Source: an uncultured Ruminococcus sp. (lineage in GTDB: Bacteria; Bacillota; Clostridia; Lachnospirales; Lachnospiraceae). From it: 64,000 bases of DNA. Below, piece by piece: positions 16,723 through 24,723 of the stretch (its first letter is position 1; each line of letters begins with the position of its first letter). The stretch spans positions 129,765 through 193,764 of the forward strand of contig FMEL01000006.1 in NCBI GenBank assembly GCA_900066355.1, read 5' to 3'. The translations under genes were made by a program, and so were the position numbers. The notes beneath the pieces were generated by a model, which was given only the letters and a program-made list of their open reading frames with translations, ran no database searches and had not been told where the DNA came from.

Positions 16723-17808
16723 ATGGAATACAAGATCGCATTGATTCCGGGAGACGGTATCGGTCCGGAAATCGTAAATGAAGCAAAAAAAGTTCTTGAT
16801 AAAGTATGTGAAAAATATCATCATACATTTACATATTCAGAGGTGCTTCTCGGTGGAGCTTCTATTGATGTTCACGGTGTACCGCTTACAGATGAAGCAA
16901 TTGCAACAGCAAAAGCTTCTGATGCAGTTCTGATGGGTTCTATCGGTGGTGATGCCAGGACATCTCCGTGGTACAAACTTGAGCCGTCCAAACGTCCGGA
17001 AGCAGGACTCCTTGCAATTCGTAAAGCATTGAATCTTTTTGCAAACCTCCGTCCGGCATATCTGTATAAAGAACTCGAGGAAGCCTGCCCGATCAAGAAA
17101 GAAGTGATCGGCGAAGACGGATTTGATATGATCATTGTCCGTGAGCTTACCGGTGGACTTTATTTCGGAGAAAGAAAAACAATTGAAGAAGATGGTGTAA
17201 AGAAAGCAATCGATACACTTTCCTATAATGAAAATGAGATCCGCCGTATTGCCATCAAGGCATTTGACATTGCAATGAAGAGAAGAAAGAAAGTCACAAG
17301 CGTTGACAAGGCAAACGTACTGGATTCTTCCAGACTCTGGAGAAAAGTTGTAGAAGAAGTCGCAAAAGATTATCCGGAAGTAACTCTGGAACATATGCTG
17401 GTTGACAACTGTGCAATGCAGCTTGTACATGATCCGGGACAGTTTGATGTCATTCTTACTGAGAATATGTTCGGTGATATCCTGTCTGATGAAGCAAGCA
17501 TGGTAACAGGTTCCATCGGAATGCTTTCTTCCGCAAGTCTGAATGAAACAAAATTTGGTCTGTATGAGCCGAGCCACGGATCTGCACCTGATATTGCAGG
17601 ACAGAACAAAGCAAACCCGATCGCAACGATCCTTTCCGCGGCAATGTTACTTCGTTACTCACTGAACCTTGATGAAGAAGCAGATGCAGTAGAAGCAGCT
17701 GTACAGAAAGTGCTTACAGACGGATACCGCACAGGCGATATCATGTCAGAGGGATGCAAGGCTGTCGGAACAAAAGAAATGGGAGATCTGATCGCAGCAG
17801 CTGTATAA
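16723..17808 (+). CDS. leuB: 3-isopropylmalate dehydrogenase
   Basis: Oxidises and decarboxylates 3-isopropylmalate in leucine synthesis using NAD. The family N-terminus YKIALIPGDGIGPEIV starts at residue 2. Substrate arginines appear in VRELTGGLYFGER, the metal aspartates in DNCAMQLV and NMFGDILSDEASM, and the NAD loop in EPSHGSAPDIAGQNKANP. I chose the ATG at 16723 because it gives this N-terminus and follows GAGAGG; upstream in-frame codons lie in the leader. Product is 361 residues. First gene of a five-gene operon. Confidence 0.97.
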   Translation: MEYKIALIPGDGIGPEIVNEAKKVLDKVCEKYHHTFTYSEVLLGGASIDVHGVPLTDEAIATAKASDAVLMGSIGGDARTSPWYKLEPSKRPEAGLLAIRKALNLFANLRPAYLYKELEEACPIKKEVIGEDGFDMIIVRELTGGLYFGERKTIEEDGVKKAIDTLSYNENEIRRIAIKAFDIAMKRRKKVTSVDKANVLDSSRLWRKVVEEVAKDYPEVTLEHMLVDNCAMQLVHDPGQFDVILTENMFGDILSDEASMVTGSIGMLSSASLNETKFGLYEPSHGSAPDIAGQNKANPIATILSAAMLLRYSLNLDEEADAVEAAVQKVLTDGYRTGDIMSEGCKAVGTKEMGDLIAAAV

Positions 17809-17841
17809 TGAAAGTTTTCAACATAAAGAGGAGATAGAAAG

Positions 17842-19515
17842 ATGAGAAGTGATTCAGTAAAAACAGGCTCACAGCAGGCACCGCACCGTTCCCTGTTTAA
17901 TGCCCTTGGATTAACAAAAGAAGAAATGGAACGTCCTTTAGTAGGTATCGTAAGTTCTTATAATGAGATCGTACCGGGTCATATGAACCTTGATAAGATC
18001 GTTGCAGCCGTAAAACAGGGTGTCGCAATGGCTGGTGGTACTCCAATCGTATTTCCGGCAATTGCTGTCTGTGACGGTATTGCGATGGGACACATCGGAA
18101 TGAAATATTCTCTGGTAACAAGAGACCTGATTGCAGACTCTACAGAGGCAATGGCAATGGCTCATCAGTTTGATGCCCTGGTTATGGTTCCAAACTGTGA
18201 CAAAAACGTACCCGGACTTCTGATGGCGGCTGCCAGACTGAATATTCCGACTGTATTCGTAAGTGGTGGACCGATGATGGCAGGCCACATTCATGGACAC
18301 AAGACAAGTCTTTCCAGTATGTTTGAAGCTGTCGGATCTTATGCGGCAGGCAAGATTACAGAAGACGAACTTACAGAATTTGAGAACAAAACATGTCCTA
18401 CATGTGGATCCTGTTCCGGTATGTATACCGCAAACTCCATGAACTGTCTGACAGAAGTTCTTGGTATGGGACTTCGTGGAAACGGAACTATCCCGGCTGT
18501 ATATTCCGAGCGTATTCGTCTTGCAAAACATGCAGGTATGCAGGTTATGGAAATGTACCGCAGAAATATCCGTCCGCGCGACATCATGACAAAAGAAGCC
18601 ATTCTGAATGCACTGACAGTAGATATGGCACTTGGATGCTCTACCAACAGTATGCTTCATCTTCCGGCAATCGCTCATGAAGTCGGTATGGATTTTGATA
18701 TAAGCTTTGCAAATGAGATCAGTGCAAAGACACCGAACCTCTGCCACCTTGCACCGGCAGGTCCGACTTATATGGAAGATTTGAACGAAGCAGGCGGTGT
18801 TTATGCAGTTATGAACGAGCTGAACAAAAAAGGACTTCTTCATACAGAATGCATGACAGTAACAGGCAAAACAGTAGGCGAAAACATCAAAGACTGTGTA
18901 AACCTCAATCCGGAAGTTATCCGCCCGATCGACAATCCGTACAGCCAGACCGGCGGCCTTGCAGTACTGAAAGGAAATATCGCTCCGGACGGCGGTGTTG
19001 TAAAACGTTCTGCAGTTGTAGAAGAGATGATGGTACATGAAGGTCCGGCAAGAGTTTTCGACTGTGAAGAAGATGCGATCGCAGCAATCAAAGGCGGCAA
19101 GATCGTAGCCGGAGACGTTGTTGTTATCCGTTATGAAGGACCGAAAGGCGGACCTGGAATGAGAGAGATGCTGAACCCGACTTCCGCAATCGCAGGAATG
19201 GGACTTGGTTCTTCTGTAGCTCTTATTACAGACGGACGTTTCAGCGGTGCATCCCGTGGTGCTTCAATCGGACACGTTTCACCGGAAGCAGCTGTAGGCG
19301 GTCCGATCGCTTTGATCGAAGAAGGCGACATTATCAGCATCAATATTCCGGAACTGAAACTGGAAGTTAAAGTTTCTGATGAAGAAATGGCAGCAAGAAA
19401 AGCAAAGTGGCAGCCACGTGAGCCACGAGTTACAACCGGATATCTTGCAAGATATGCTGCAATGGTTACCTCAGGAAACAGAGGAGCAATCCTTGAAGTT
19501 CCAAAAGCAAAATAA
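17842..19515 (+). CDS. ilvD: dihydroxy-acid dehydratase
   Basis: Dehydrates 2,3-dihydroxy-isovalerate and its methyl homologue in valine and isoleucine synthesis. Cysteines that ligate the Fe-S cluster are seen in PNCDKNVPG and TCPTCGSCSGMYTANSMN. GRFSGASRGASIGHVSPEAA is the C-terminal signature. Length 557 is normal. The Fe-S cluster makes this enzyme oxygen-sensitive in relatives. It lies 33 nt after leuB with an AGAGGAG site. Confidence 0.97.
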   Translation: MRSDSVKTGSQQAPHRSLFNALGLTKEEMERPLVGIVSSYNEIVPGHMNLDKIVAAVKQGVAMAGGTPIVFPAIAVCDGIAMGHIGMKYSLVTRDLIADSTEAMAMAHQFDALVMVPNCDKNVPGLLMAAARLNIPTVFVSGGPMMAGHIHGHKTSLSSMFEAVGSYAAGKITEDELTEFENKTCPTCGSCSGMYTANSMNCLTEVLGMGLRGNGTIPAVYSERIRLAKHAGMQVMEMYRRNIRPRDIMTKEAILNALTVDMALGCSTNSMLHLPAIAHEVGMDFDISFANEISAKTPNLCHLAPAGPTYMEDLNEAGGVYAVMNELNKKGLLHTECMTVTGKTVGENIKDCVNLNPEVIRPIDNPYSQTGGLAVLKGNIAPDGGVVKRSAVVEEMMVHEGPARVFDCEEDAIAAIKGGKIVAGDVVVIRYEGPKGGPGMREMLNPTSAIAGMGLGSSVALITDGRFSGASRGASIGHVSPEAAVGGPIALIEEGDIISINIPELKLEVKVSDEEMAARKAKWQPREPRVTTGYLARYAAMVTSGNRGAILEVPKAK

Positions 19516-19548
19516 TATAAAGTAAAGATTCATACAGGAGGAAATACA

Positions 19549-21240
19549 ATGCAGCTTACAGGTGCAGAGATTATCATTGAATGCCTGAAAGAACAGAAAG
19601 TAGATACTGTTTTTGGCTATCCGGGAGGTGCGATCCTCAATGTCTATGATGCTCTCTATAAACACAGTAATGAGATCCATCATGTTCTGACATCTCATGA
19701 ACAGGGTGCTTCTCATGCCGCAGATGGTTATGCCCGTGCTACAGGAAAAGTCGGAGTATGTCTGGCAACCTCCGGCCCTGGGGCCACAAATCTGGTTACA
19801 GGTATTGCGACCGCATACATGGATTCTGTTCCGGTGGTGGCAATCACCGCGAACGTAGGAAAACCACTCCTTGGAAGAGATTCCTTCCAGGAGGTTGATA
19901 TTGCCGGTATCGTAATGCCGATCACAAAACACAGCTTTATCGTAAAAGACATTTCCATGCTGGCAGATACACTTCGCAAGGCATTTTATATTGCAAAGAG
20001 CGGACGCCCGGGCCCGGTACTGGTAGATGTAACGAAAGATGTGACAGCGGCCATTTATGAATATTCCGTTCGCCGTCCGGCTACGATCAACCGTGAGACC
20101 GAGACAATCCGTAAGGAAGATCTGGAGACTGCCGCACAGATGATTGAGGAAGCACAGAAACCGTATATCTTTGTCGGAGGTGGTTCTGTTATTTCCGGAG
20201 CATCCAAAGAAATCAGTGAACTGGCGCACAAGATTCAGGCACCGGTTTGTGACAGTCTGATGGGTAAGGGAGCGTTTTCAGGAGAAGATCCTCTGTACAC
20301 CGGTATGCTCGGTATGCATGGAACAAAGACTTCCGACCTTGGTGTGACACAGTGCGACCTTCTGATCGTACTCGGTGCACGTTTCAGTGACCGTGTAACA
20401 GGTAATGCGAAGACTTTTGCAAAACAGGCAAAAATCCTTCAGATTGATGTCGACGCGGCAGAAATCAATAAGAATGTTGTGGTAGATGCGTCTGTGATCG
20501 GGGATGTAAGAGAAGTTCTTCGCAGACTTCTGGAAATGATTCCGGAAGAAGAGCATCCGGAGTGGATCGAACATATTCAGGAGATGAAAGCAAAGTATCC
20601 ACTGACTTATGATCATTCACAGCTTACCGGACCATACATTATAGAGAAGCTTTATGAAATCACCAATGGCGATGCAATTATTTCAACAGATGTCGGTCAG
20701 CATCAGATGTGGGCTGCGCAGTACTTCAAATACAAAGAACCGCGTACATTCCTGACTTCCGGTGGTCTCGGAACGATGGGTTACGGACTTGGAGCTGCAA
20801 TCGGTGCAAAGATGGGCAGACCGGACAAAACAGTGGTCAACATTGCAGGAGACGGCTGTTTTCGAATGAATATGAATGAGATCGCAACCGCTGTACGATG
20901 TCATAAACAACTGTTGCAGATTGTTATGAATAATCATGTACTTGGTATGGTTCGTCAGTGGCAGACCTTATTCTATGACCACAGATATTCACATACCGTT
21001 CTTGATGACGCAGTGGATTTTGTGAAAATATCTGAGGGTATGGGTGCGAAGGCAATCCGTGTTACGAAGATGGAAGAAGTAGAACCGGCGATCCGCGAGG
21101 CGCTGGCTACGGAAGGACCTGTGGTACTGGACTGCTGGATCGATCAGGATCTCAGCGTGTTCCCGATGGTGCCGGCAGGTGCAAGTCTTAATGAAGTATT
21201 TGACGAGGAGGATATGAAGAACAATGAGCAGAGTGTATAA
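19549..21240 (+). CDS. ilvB: acetolactate synthase, large (catalytic) subunit
   Basis: Thiamine-diphosphate enzyme that condenses pyruvate with pyruvate or 2-oxobutyrate at the first common step of branched-chain amino acid synthesis. The cofactor-activating glutamate is E51 in HEQGASHAADGYARATG. The ThDP/Mg site is GDGCFRMNMNEIATA...NN, and the FAD-binding middle domain is present. Length 563 is typical. The regulatory small subunit gene (ilvN/ilvH) that often follows is missing; serC starts instead, overlapping this gene by 17 nt. Confidence 0.95.
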   Translation: MQLTGAEIIIECLKEQKVDTVFGYPGGAILNVYDALYKHSNEIHHVLTSHEQGASHAADGYARATGKVGVCLATSGPGATNLVTGIATAYMDSVPVVAITANVGKPLLGRDSFQEVDIAGIVMPITKHSFIVKDISMLADTLRKAFYIAKSGRPGPVLVDVTKDVTAAIYEYSVRRPATINRETETIRKEDLETAAQMIEEAQKPYIFVGGGSVISGASKEISELAHKIQAPVCDSLMGKGAFSGEDPLYTGMLGMHGTKTSDLGVTQCDLLIVLGARFSDRVTGNAKTFAKQAKILQIDVDAAEINKNVVVDASVIGDVREVLRRLLEMIPEEEHPEWIEHIQEMKAKYPLTYDHSQLTGPYIIEKLYEITNGDAIISTDVGQHQMWAAQYFKYKEPRTFLTSGGLGTMGYGLGAAIGAKMGRPDKTVVNIAGDGCFRMNMNEIATAVRCHKQLLQIVMNNHVLGMVRQWQTLFYDHRYSHTVLDDAVDFVKISEGMGAKAIRVTKMEEVEPAIREALATEGPVVLDCWIDQDLSVFPMVPAGASLNEVFDEEDMKNNEQSV

Positions 21241-22306
21241 TTTTTCTGCAGGACCGGCCGTACTGCCGGAACCTGTGCTGAAAGAAGTTGCAGCAGAAAT
21301 GATGGATTACCAGGGAAGCGGCATGTCCGTTATGGAAATGAGTCACAGAAGCCCTGAGTTCCAGAAAATCATTGATGATGCAGAGCAGGACTTAAGAGAT
21401 CTGATGAACATCCCGGATAACTATAAGGTATTATTCCTTCAGGGCGGCGCTTCACAGCAGTTTGCCATGATCCCGATGAACCTGATGAAAAACGGAGTTG
21501 CGGATTATATTGTTACCGGACAGTGGGCAAAGAAAGCATATCAGGAAGCACAGAAATACGGAAAAGTAAACAAGATCGCATCTTCCGAGGACAAAACGTT
21601 CTCCTACATTCCGGATTGCAGTGATCTTCCGGTTAGCCCGGATGCAGATTATGTATATATTTGCGAAAATAATACAATTTACGGAACAAAGTTTAAAACA
21701 CTTCCGAATACAAAAGGCAAAACCCTTGTTGCAGATGTTTCCTCCTGTTTCTTATCTGAGCCTGTAGATGTAAGTAAATACGGCATCATCTACGGTGGTG
21801 TTCAGAAAAATATCGGACCTGCAGGTATGGTTATCGCAATCATCCGTGAAGACCTCATCACTGAGGATGTTCTTCCGGGAACACCAACCATGCTTACATA
21901 CAAAACACATGCAGATGCAGGTTCTCTTTACAATACCCCGAATGCTTACTGCATCTATGTGTGCGGAAAAGTTTTCAAATGGCTGAAAGCTATGGGTGGA
22001 CTGGAAGAAATGCAGAAGAGAAATATCGAAAAAGCAAAGATCCTCTATGATTATCTGGATCAGAGCAAACTTTTCAAAGGTACAGTAGAACCGGCTTCAC
22101 GTTCTCTGATGAATGTTCCTTTTGTTACAGGTGACAAAGACATGGATGCTAAATTTGTAAAAGAAGCAAAAGCAGCAGGTCTTGTAAACCTCAAAGGACA
22201 CAGAACAGTAGGCGGTATGCGTGCAAGTATCTACAATGCAATGCCAAAAGAAGGCGTAGAAGCTCTCGTTGCATTCATGAAAAAATTCGAGGAGGAAAAT
22301 GCATAA
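21224..22306 (+). CDS. serC: phosphoserine aminotransferase
   Basis: PLP enzyme that converts 3-phosphohydroxypyruvate and glutamate to phosphoserine. The N-terminus YNFSAGPAVLPEPVL is diagnostic, the PLP-binding lysine is K195 in GGVQKNIGPAG, and GGMRASIYNAM closes the active site. Length 360 is normal. It overlaps ilvB by 17 nt and shares one base with the serA start (TAATG), so the serine genes are translationally tied to the branched-chain genes. Confidence 0.97.
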   Translation: MSRVYNFSAGPAVLPEPVLKEVAAEMMDYQGSGMSVMEMSHRSPEFQKIIDDAEQDLRDLMNIPDNYKVLFLQGGASQQFAMIPMNLMKNGVADYIVTGQWAKKAYQEAQKYGKVNKIASSEDKTFSYIPDCSDLPVSPDADYVYICENNTIYGTKFKTLPNTKGKTLVADVSSCFLSEPVDVSKYGIIYGGVQKNIGPAGMVIAIIREDLITEDVLPGTPTMLTYKTHADAGSLYNTPNAYCIYVCGKVFKWLKAMGGLEEMQKRNIEKAKILYDYLDQSKLFKGTVEPASRSLMNVPFVTGDKDMDAKFVKEAKAAGLVNLKGHRTVGGMRASIYNAMPKEGVEALVAFMKKFEEENA

Positions 22307-23469
22307 TGTTCCAGTATAAATGCCTCAATCCAATTTCCCAGACAGGTCTCGGCCTGTTTGGTGAAGAATACAAACAGACAGAAGACATGAACAATGCCGA
22401 TGCAGTTCTGGTAAGAAGTGCAAAAATGCATGACATGGAACTCCCGGAGAATGTCAAAGTTATCGCACGTGCAGGTGCAGGTGTCAACAACATTCCGGTT
22501 GACGCGTGTGCAGAAAAAGGTATTGTTGTATTTAATACACCGGGAGCAAATGCAAATGGTGTCAAAGAGCTTGTCCTTGCAGGTATGCTTCTTGCTTCCC
22601 GTGATATTGTCGGTGGTATTGAATGGGTAGCACATGAAGAAGACAAAGAACACATCGATAAACTGGCAGAAAAACAGAAAAAACAGTTTGCAGGATGTGA
22701 GATCAGCGGTAAAAAGCTTGGTATTATTGGTCTCGGTGCAATCGGAGCTATGGTTGCAAACTCTGCAACACATCTCGGAATGGAAGTTTACGGATACGAT
22801 CCGTTCATCTCCATTGATGCGGCATGGAACCTTTCCAGAACTATCAAACACAGCAAATCTCTGGATGAGATCTACAGCCAGTGCGATTACATCACCATCC
22901 ATGTACCACTTACTGATAATACTCGCAAGATGATAGACAGAGAGGCTTTCACAAAGATGAAAGACGGTGTTGTACTTTTGAACTTTGCGAGAGATCTTCT
23001 TGTAGATGAAGAAGCACTGATCGAAGCACTTGACAGCGGAAAGGTTAAGAAATATGTAACAGACTTTGCAAACCCGCTGGTTGCAGGAAGACCGGGAATC
23101 CTTGTAACACCACATCTTGGTGCATCTACAGAGGAATCTGAAGAAAACTGTGCAGTAATGGCAGTTAAAGAAGTAAGAGATTTCCTTGAAAACGGAAATA
23201 TTAAAAACTCTGTAAACTTCCCGAACTGCGATATGGGAACCTGTGTGGCAGTCGGACGTGTCACCATCGCTCACAAGAATATCCCGAATATGATCAGCCA
23301 GTTCACAAAGATTCTCGGAAGCGAAGGCCTGAACATTGCTGATATGACCAACAAGAGCCGCGGAAGCTATGCATATACCATTATTGATCTGGAAAGCGCA
23401 GCATCTAAAGAGGCACTGGATGAACTGAGAGCAATCGAAGGTGTATCCAAAGTACGTGTAATCAAATAA
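22306..23469 (+). CDS. serA: D-3-phosphoglycerate dehydrogenase
   Basis: First enzyme of serine synthesis, NAD-dependent. The Rossmann motif is GIIGLGAIGAMVA with YGYDP following, and the catalytic histidine lies in PHLGASTEES. The C-terminal 70 residues (from NIPNMISQF) form an ACT domain, which in relatives binds an effector such as serine. At 387 residues it is the short type without the extra intervening domain. Last gene of the operon, followed by a bidirectional terminator. Confidence 0.96.
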   Translation: MFQYKCLNPISQTGLGLFGEEYKQTEDMNNADAVLVRSAKMHDMELPENVKVIARAGAGVNNIPVDACAEKGIVVFNTPGANANGVKELVLAGMLLASRDIVGGIEWVAHEEDKEHIDKLAEKQKKQFAGCEISGKKLGIIGLGAIGAMVANSATHLGMEVYGYDPFISIDAAWNLSRTIKHSKSLDEIYSQCDYITIHVPLTDNTRKMIDREAFTKMKDGVVLLNFARDLLVDEEALIEALDSGKVKKYVTDFANPLVAGRPGILVTPHLGASTEESEENCAVMAVKEVRDFLENGNIKNSVNFPNCDMGTCVAVGRVTIAHKNIPNMISQFTKILGSEGLNIADMTNKSRGSYAYTIIDLESAASKEALDELRAIEGVSKVRVIK

Positions 23470-23493
23470 TAAAGCGGATTAACCCGCAGATAT

Positions 23494-23533
23494 AAAAAGC
23501 CCGGAAGATTCATTCAGAATCGTCCGGGCTTTT
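23494..23533. terminator. bidirectional terminator between serA and fructokinase
   Basis: AAGCCCGGA..GATTC pairs with GAATC..TCCGGGCTT (one A-G mismatch), with A-run on the left and T-run on the right, so it can stop transcripts of the two convergent genes. Confidence 0.9.
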
Positions 23534-23551
23534 TGTCTGGAAATGTAAATA

Positions 23552-24523
23552 TCATTGACGGCTTGCAATAAAGCTTTCGACTTCTTCGCGTGTCGGCATG
23601 ACTCTCAGAGCACCTTTGCGTGTGGTGATCAGAGAAGCGGCAGCGTTTGCGAAAGTAAGCAGCTCTTTTAAGTTTTCTTCGGTCAGATCATCAAGGCCGT
23701 GGTCAAGTACATAATTTAAAGTGCTTGCGCAGAAGGTATCGCCTGCACCGGTCGTTTCAATCGTGTTTTCCTGAAGAAACGGAGCAACTTCTACGCGCAT
23801 GTTTTTGTAATAAGCGCGACTTCCGTCTTTTCCCATGGTGACGAGAATAAGCGGAATGTGGTATTTCTCCTGAATCATAGCAGCACCCTTATCATAGTCT
23901 GTGGTTCCGCACATAAATTCCACTTCGTTATCGGAAATTTTTAAGACGTCGCATTTGGACATGCCATATTCAATCTCTGCTTTTGCATCATCCAGAGATT
24001 TCCAGAGTGGCGGACGCAGGTTTGGGTCAAATGTGATGATACATCCGGCGTCTTTTGCAAGCTCGATTGCATGACGCGTAGCCTCGCGAACACCCTCATG
24101 TGTAGAAGAAAGTGTACCGAAATGGAAAATACGGGAAGACTCGATTAGATCTCTCTGTACTTCCTCTTTTGTAAGCATCATATCGGCACCCGGATCACGG
24201 TAGAAAGAAAAGTCGCGGTCACCGTCCGGATATGTATGAACGAAAGCGAGCGTTGTGTGGTAGTTTTCGTCAAGAATCAGATTACGCGTATCGATACCGA
24301 CTTCCTCAACCGCCGATTTTAACTGATTACCAAACATATCTTTACCGACTTTGCCGATGAAAGCTGTTTTTTTACCAAGACGCTCCAGCATGGCAAGTAC
24401 GTTGCACGGTGCACCGCCCGGGTTTGCTTCCATCAGGGGATTTCCCTGCGTACTGTTTCCGTTTTCTGTAAAGTCAATCAGCAGCTCACCGAGAGCTGTC
24501 ACATCAAACTGTTTTTTTTCCAT
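23552..24523 (-). CDS. PfkB-family carbohydrate kinase, probably fructokinase
   Basis: A 323-residue ribokinase-fold sugar kinase. The N-terminal GELLIDF and NPGGAPCNVLAMLERLG, and the C-terminal catalytic ETTGAGDTFCAS with its Asp base, are all present. Spacing and the PGGAPCN form resemble fructokinase ScrK, which makes fructose 6-phosphate; other hexose or nucleoside substrates remain possible. It is the only gene of its transcript, has an AAGGAGG site just before the ATG and a TTGACA promoter 87 bp upstream. No sucrose or fructose transporter is adjacent. Confidence 0.88.
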   Translation of the reverse strand: MEKKQFDVTALGELLIDFTENGNSTQGNPLMEANPGGAPCNVLAMLERLGKKTAFIGKVGKDMFGNQLKSAVEEVGIDTRNLILDENYHTTLAFVHTYPDGDRDFSFYRDPGADMMLTKEEVQRDLIESSRIFHFGTLSSTHEGVREATRHAIELAKDAGCIITFDPNLRPPLWKSLDDAKAEIEYGMSKCDVLKISDNEVEFMCGTTDYDKGAAMIQEKYHIPLILVTMGKDGSRAYYKNMRVEVAPFLQENTIETTGAGDTFCASTLNYVLDHGLDDLTEENLKELLTFANAAASLITTRKGALRVMPTREEVESFIASRQ

Positions 24524-24586
24524 AGGATAGAAACCTCCTTAAGTAACTGTAGTGTTTTCTTTTTTTGAAAGAAAGATGCTATCATC

Positions 24587-24615
24587 AATTTATCGTAGAG
24601 AGGTCGTTTTGTCAA
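24587..24615 (-). promoter_or_regulatory. fructokinase promoter
   Basis: On the minus strand TTGACA (plus 24610-24615), 17 nt, then TAAATT (plus 24587-24592), about 64 nt before the start codon. Confidence 0.65.
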
Positions 24616-24723
24616 ACTAATTTCGTTCTTTTCTTTATTTTTAATGAAAAAAATGTTAAACTGAAACAAAGGACTACAATTCAGGAGAAAGATCCTGATG
24701 AAATAGAGACAGGAGGGGGATTT

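Noticed and set aside
17938..19038. 366-codon minus-strand frame opposite ilvD
   Set aside because: It is antisense to a gene with all expected motifs, and shows codon-shadow composition with no ribosome site.
22231..23274. 347-codon minus-strand frame opposite serA
   Set aside because: It is antisense to an intact gene, and the translated sequence has no domain.
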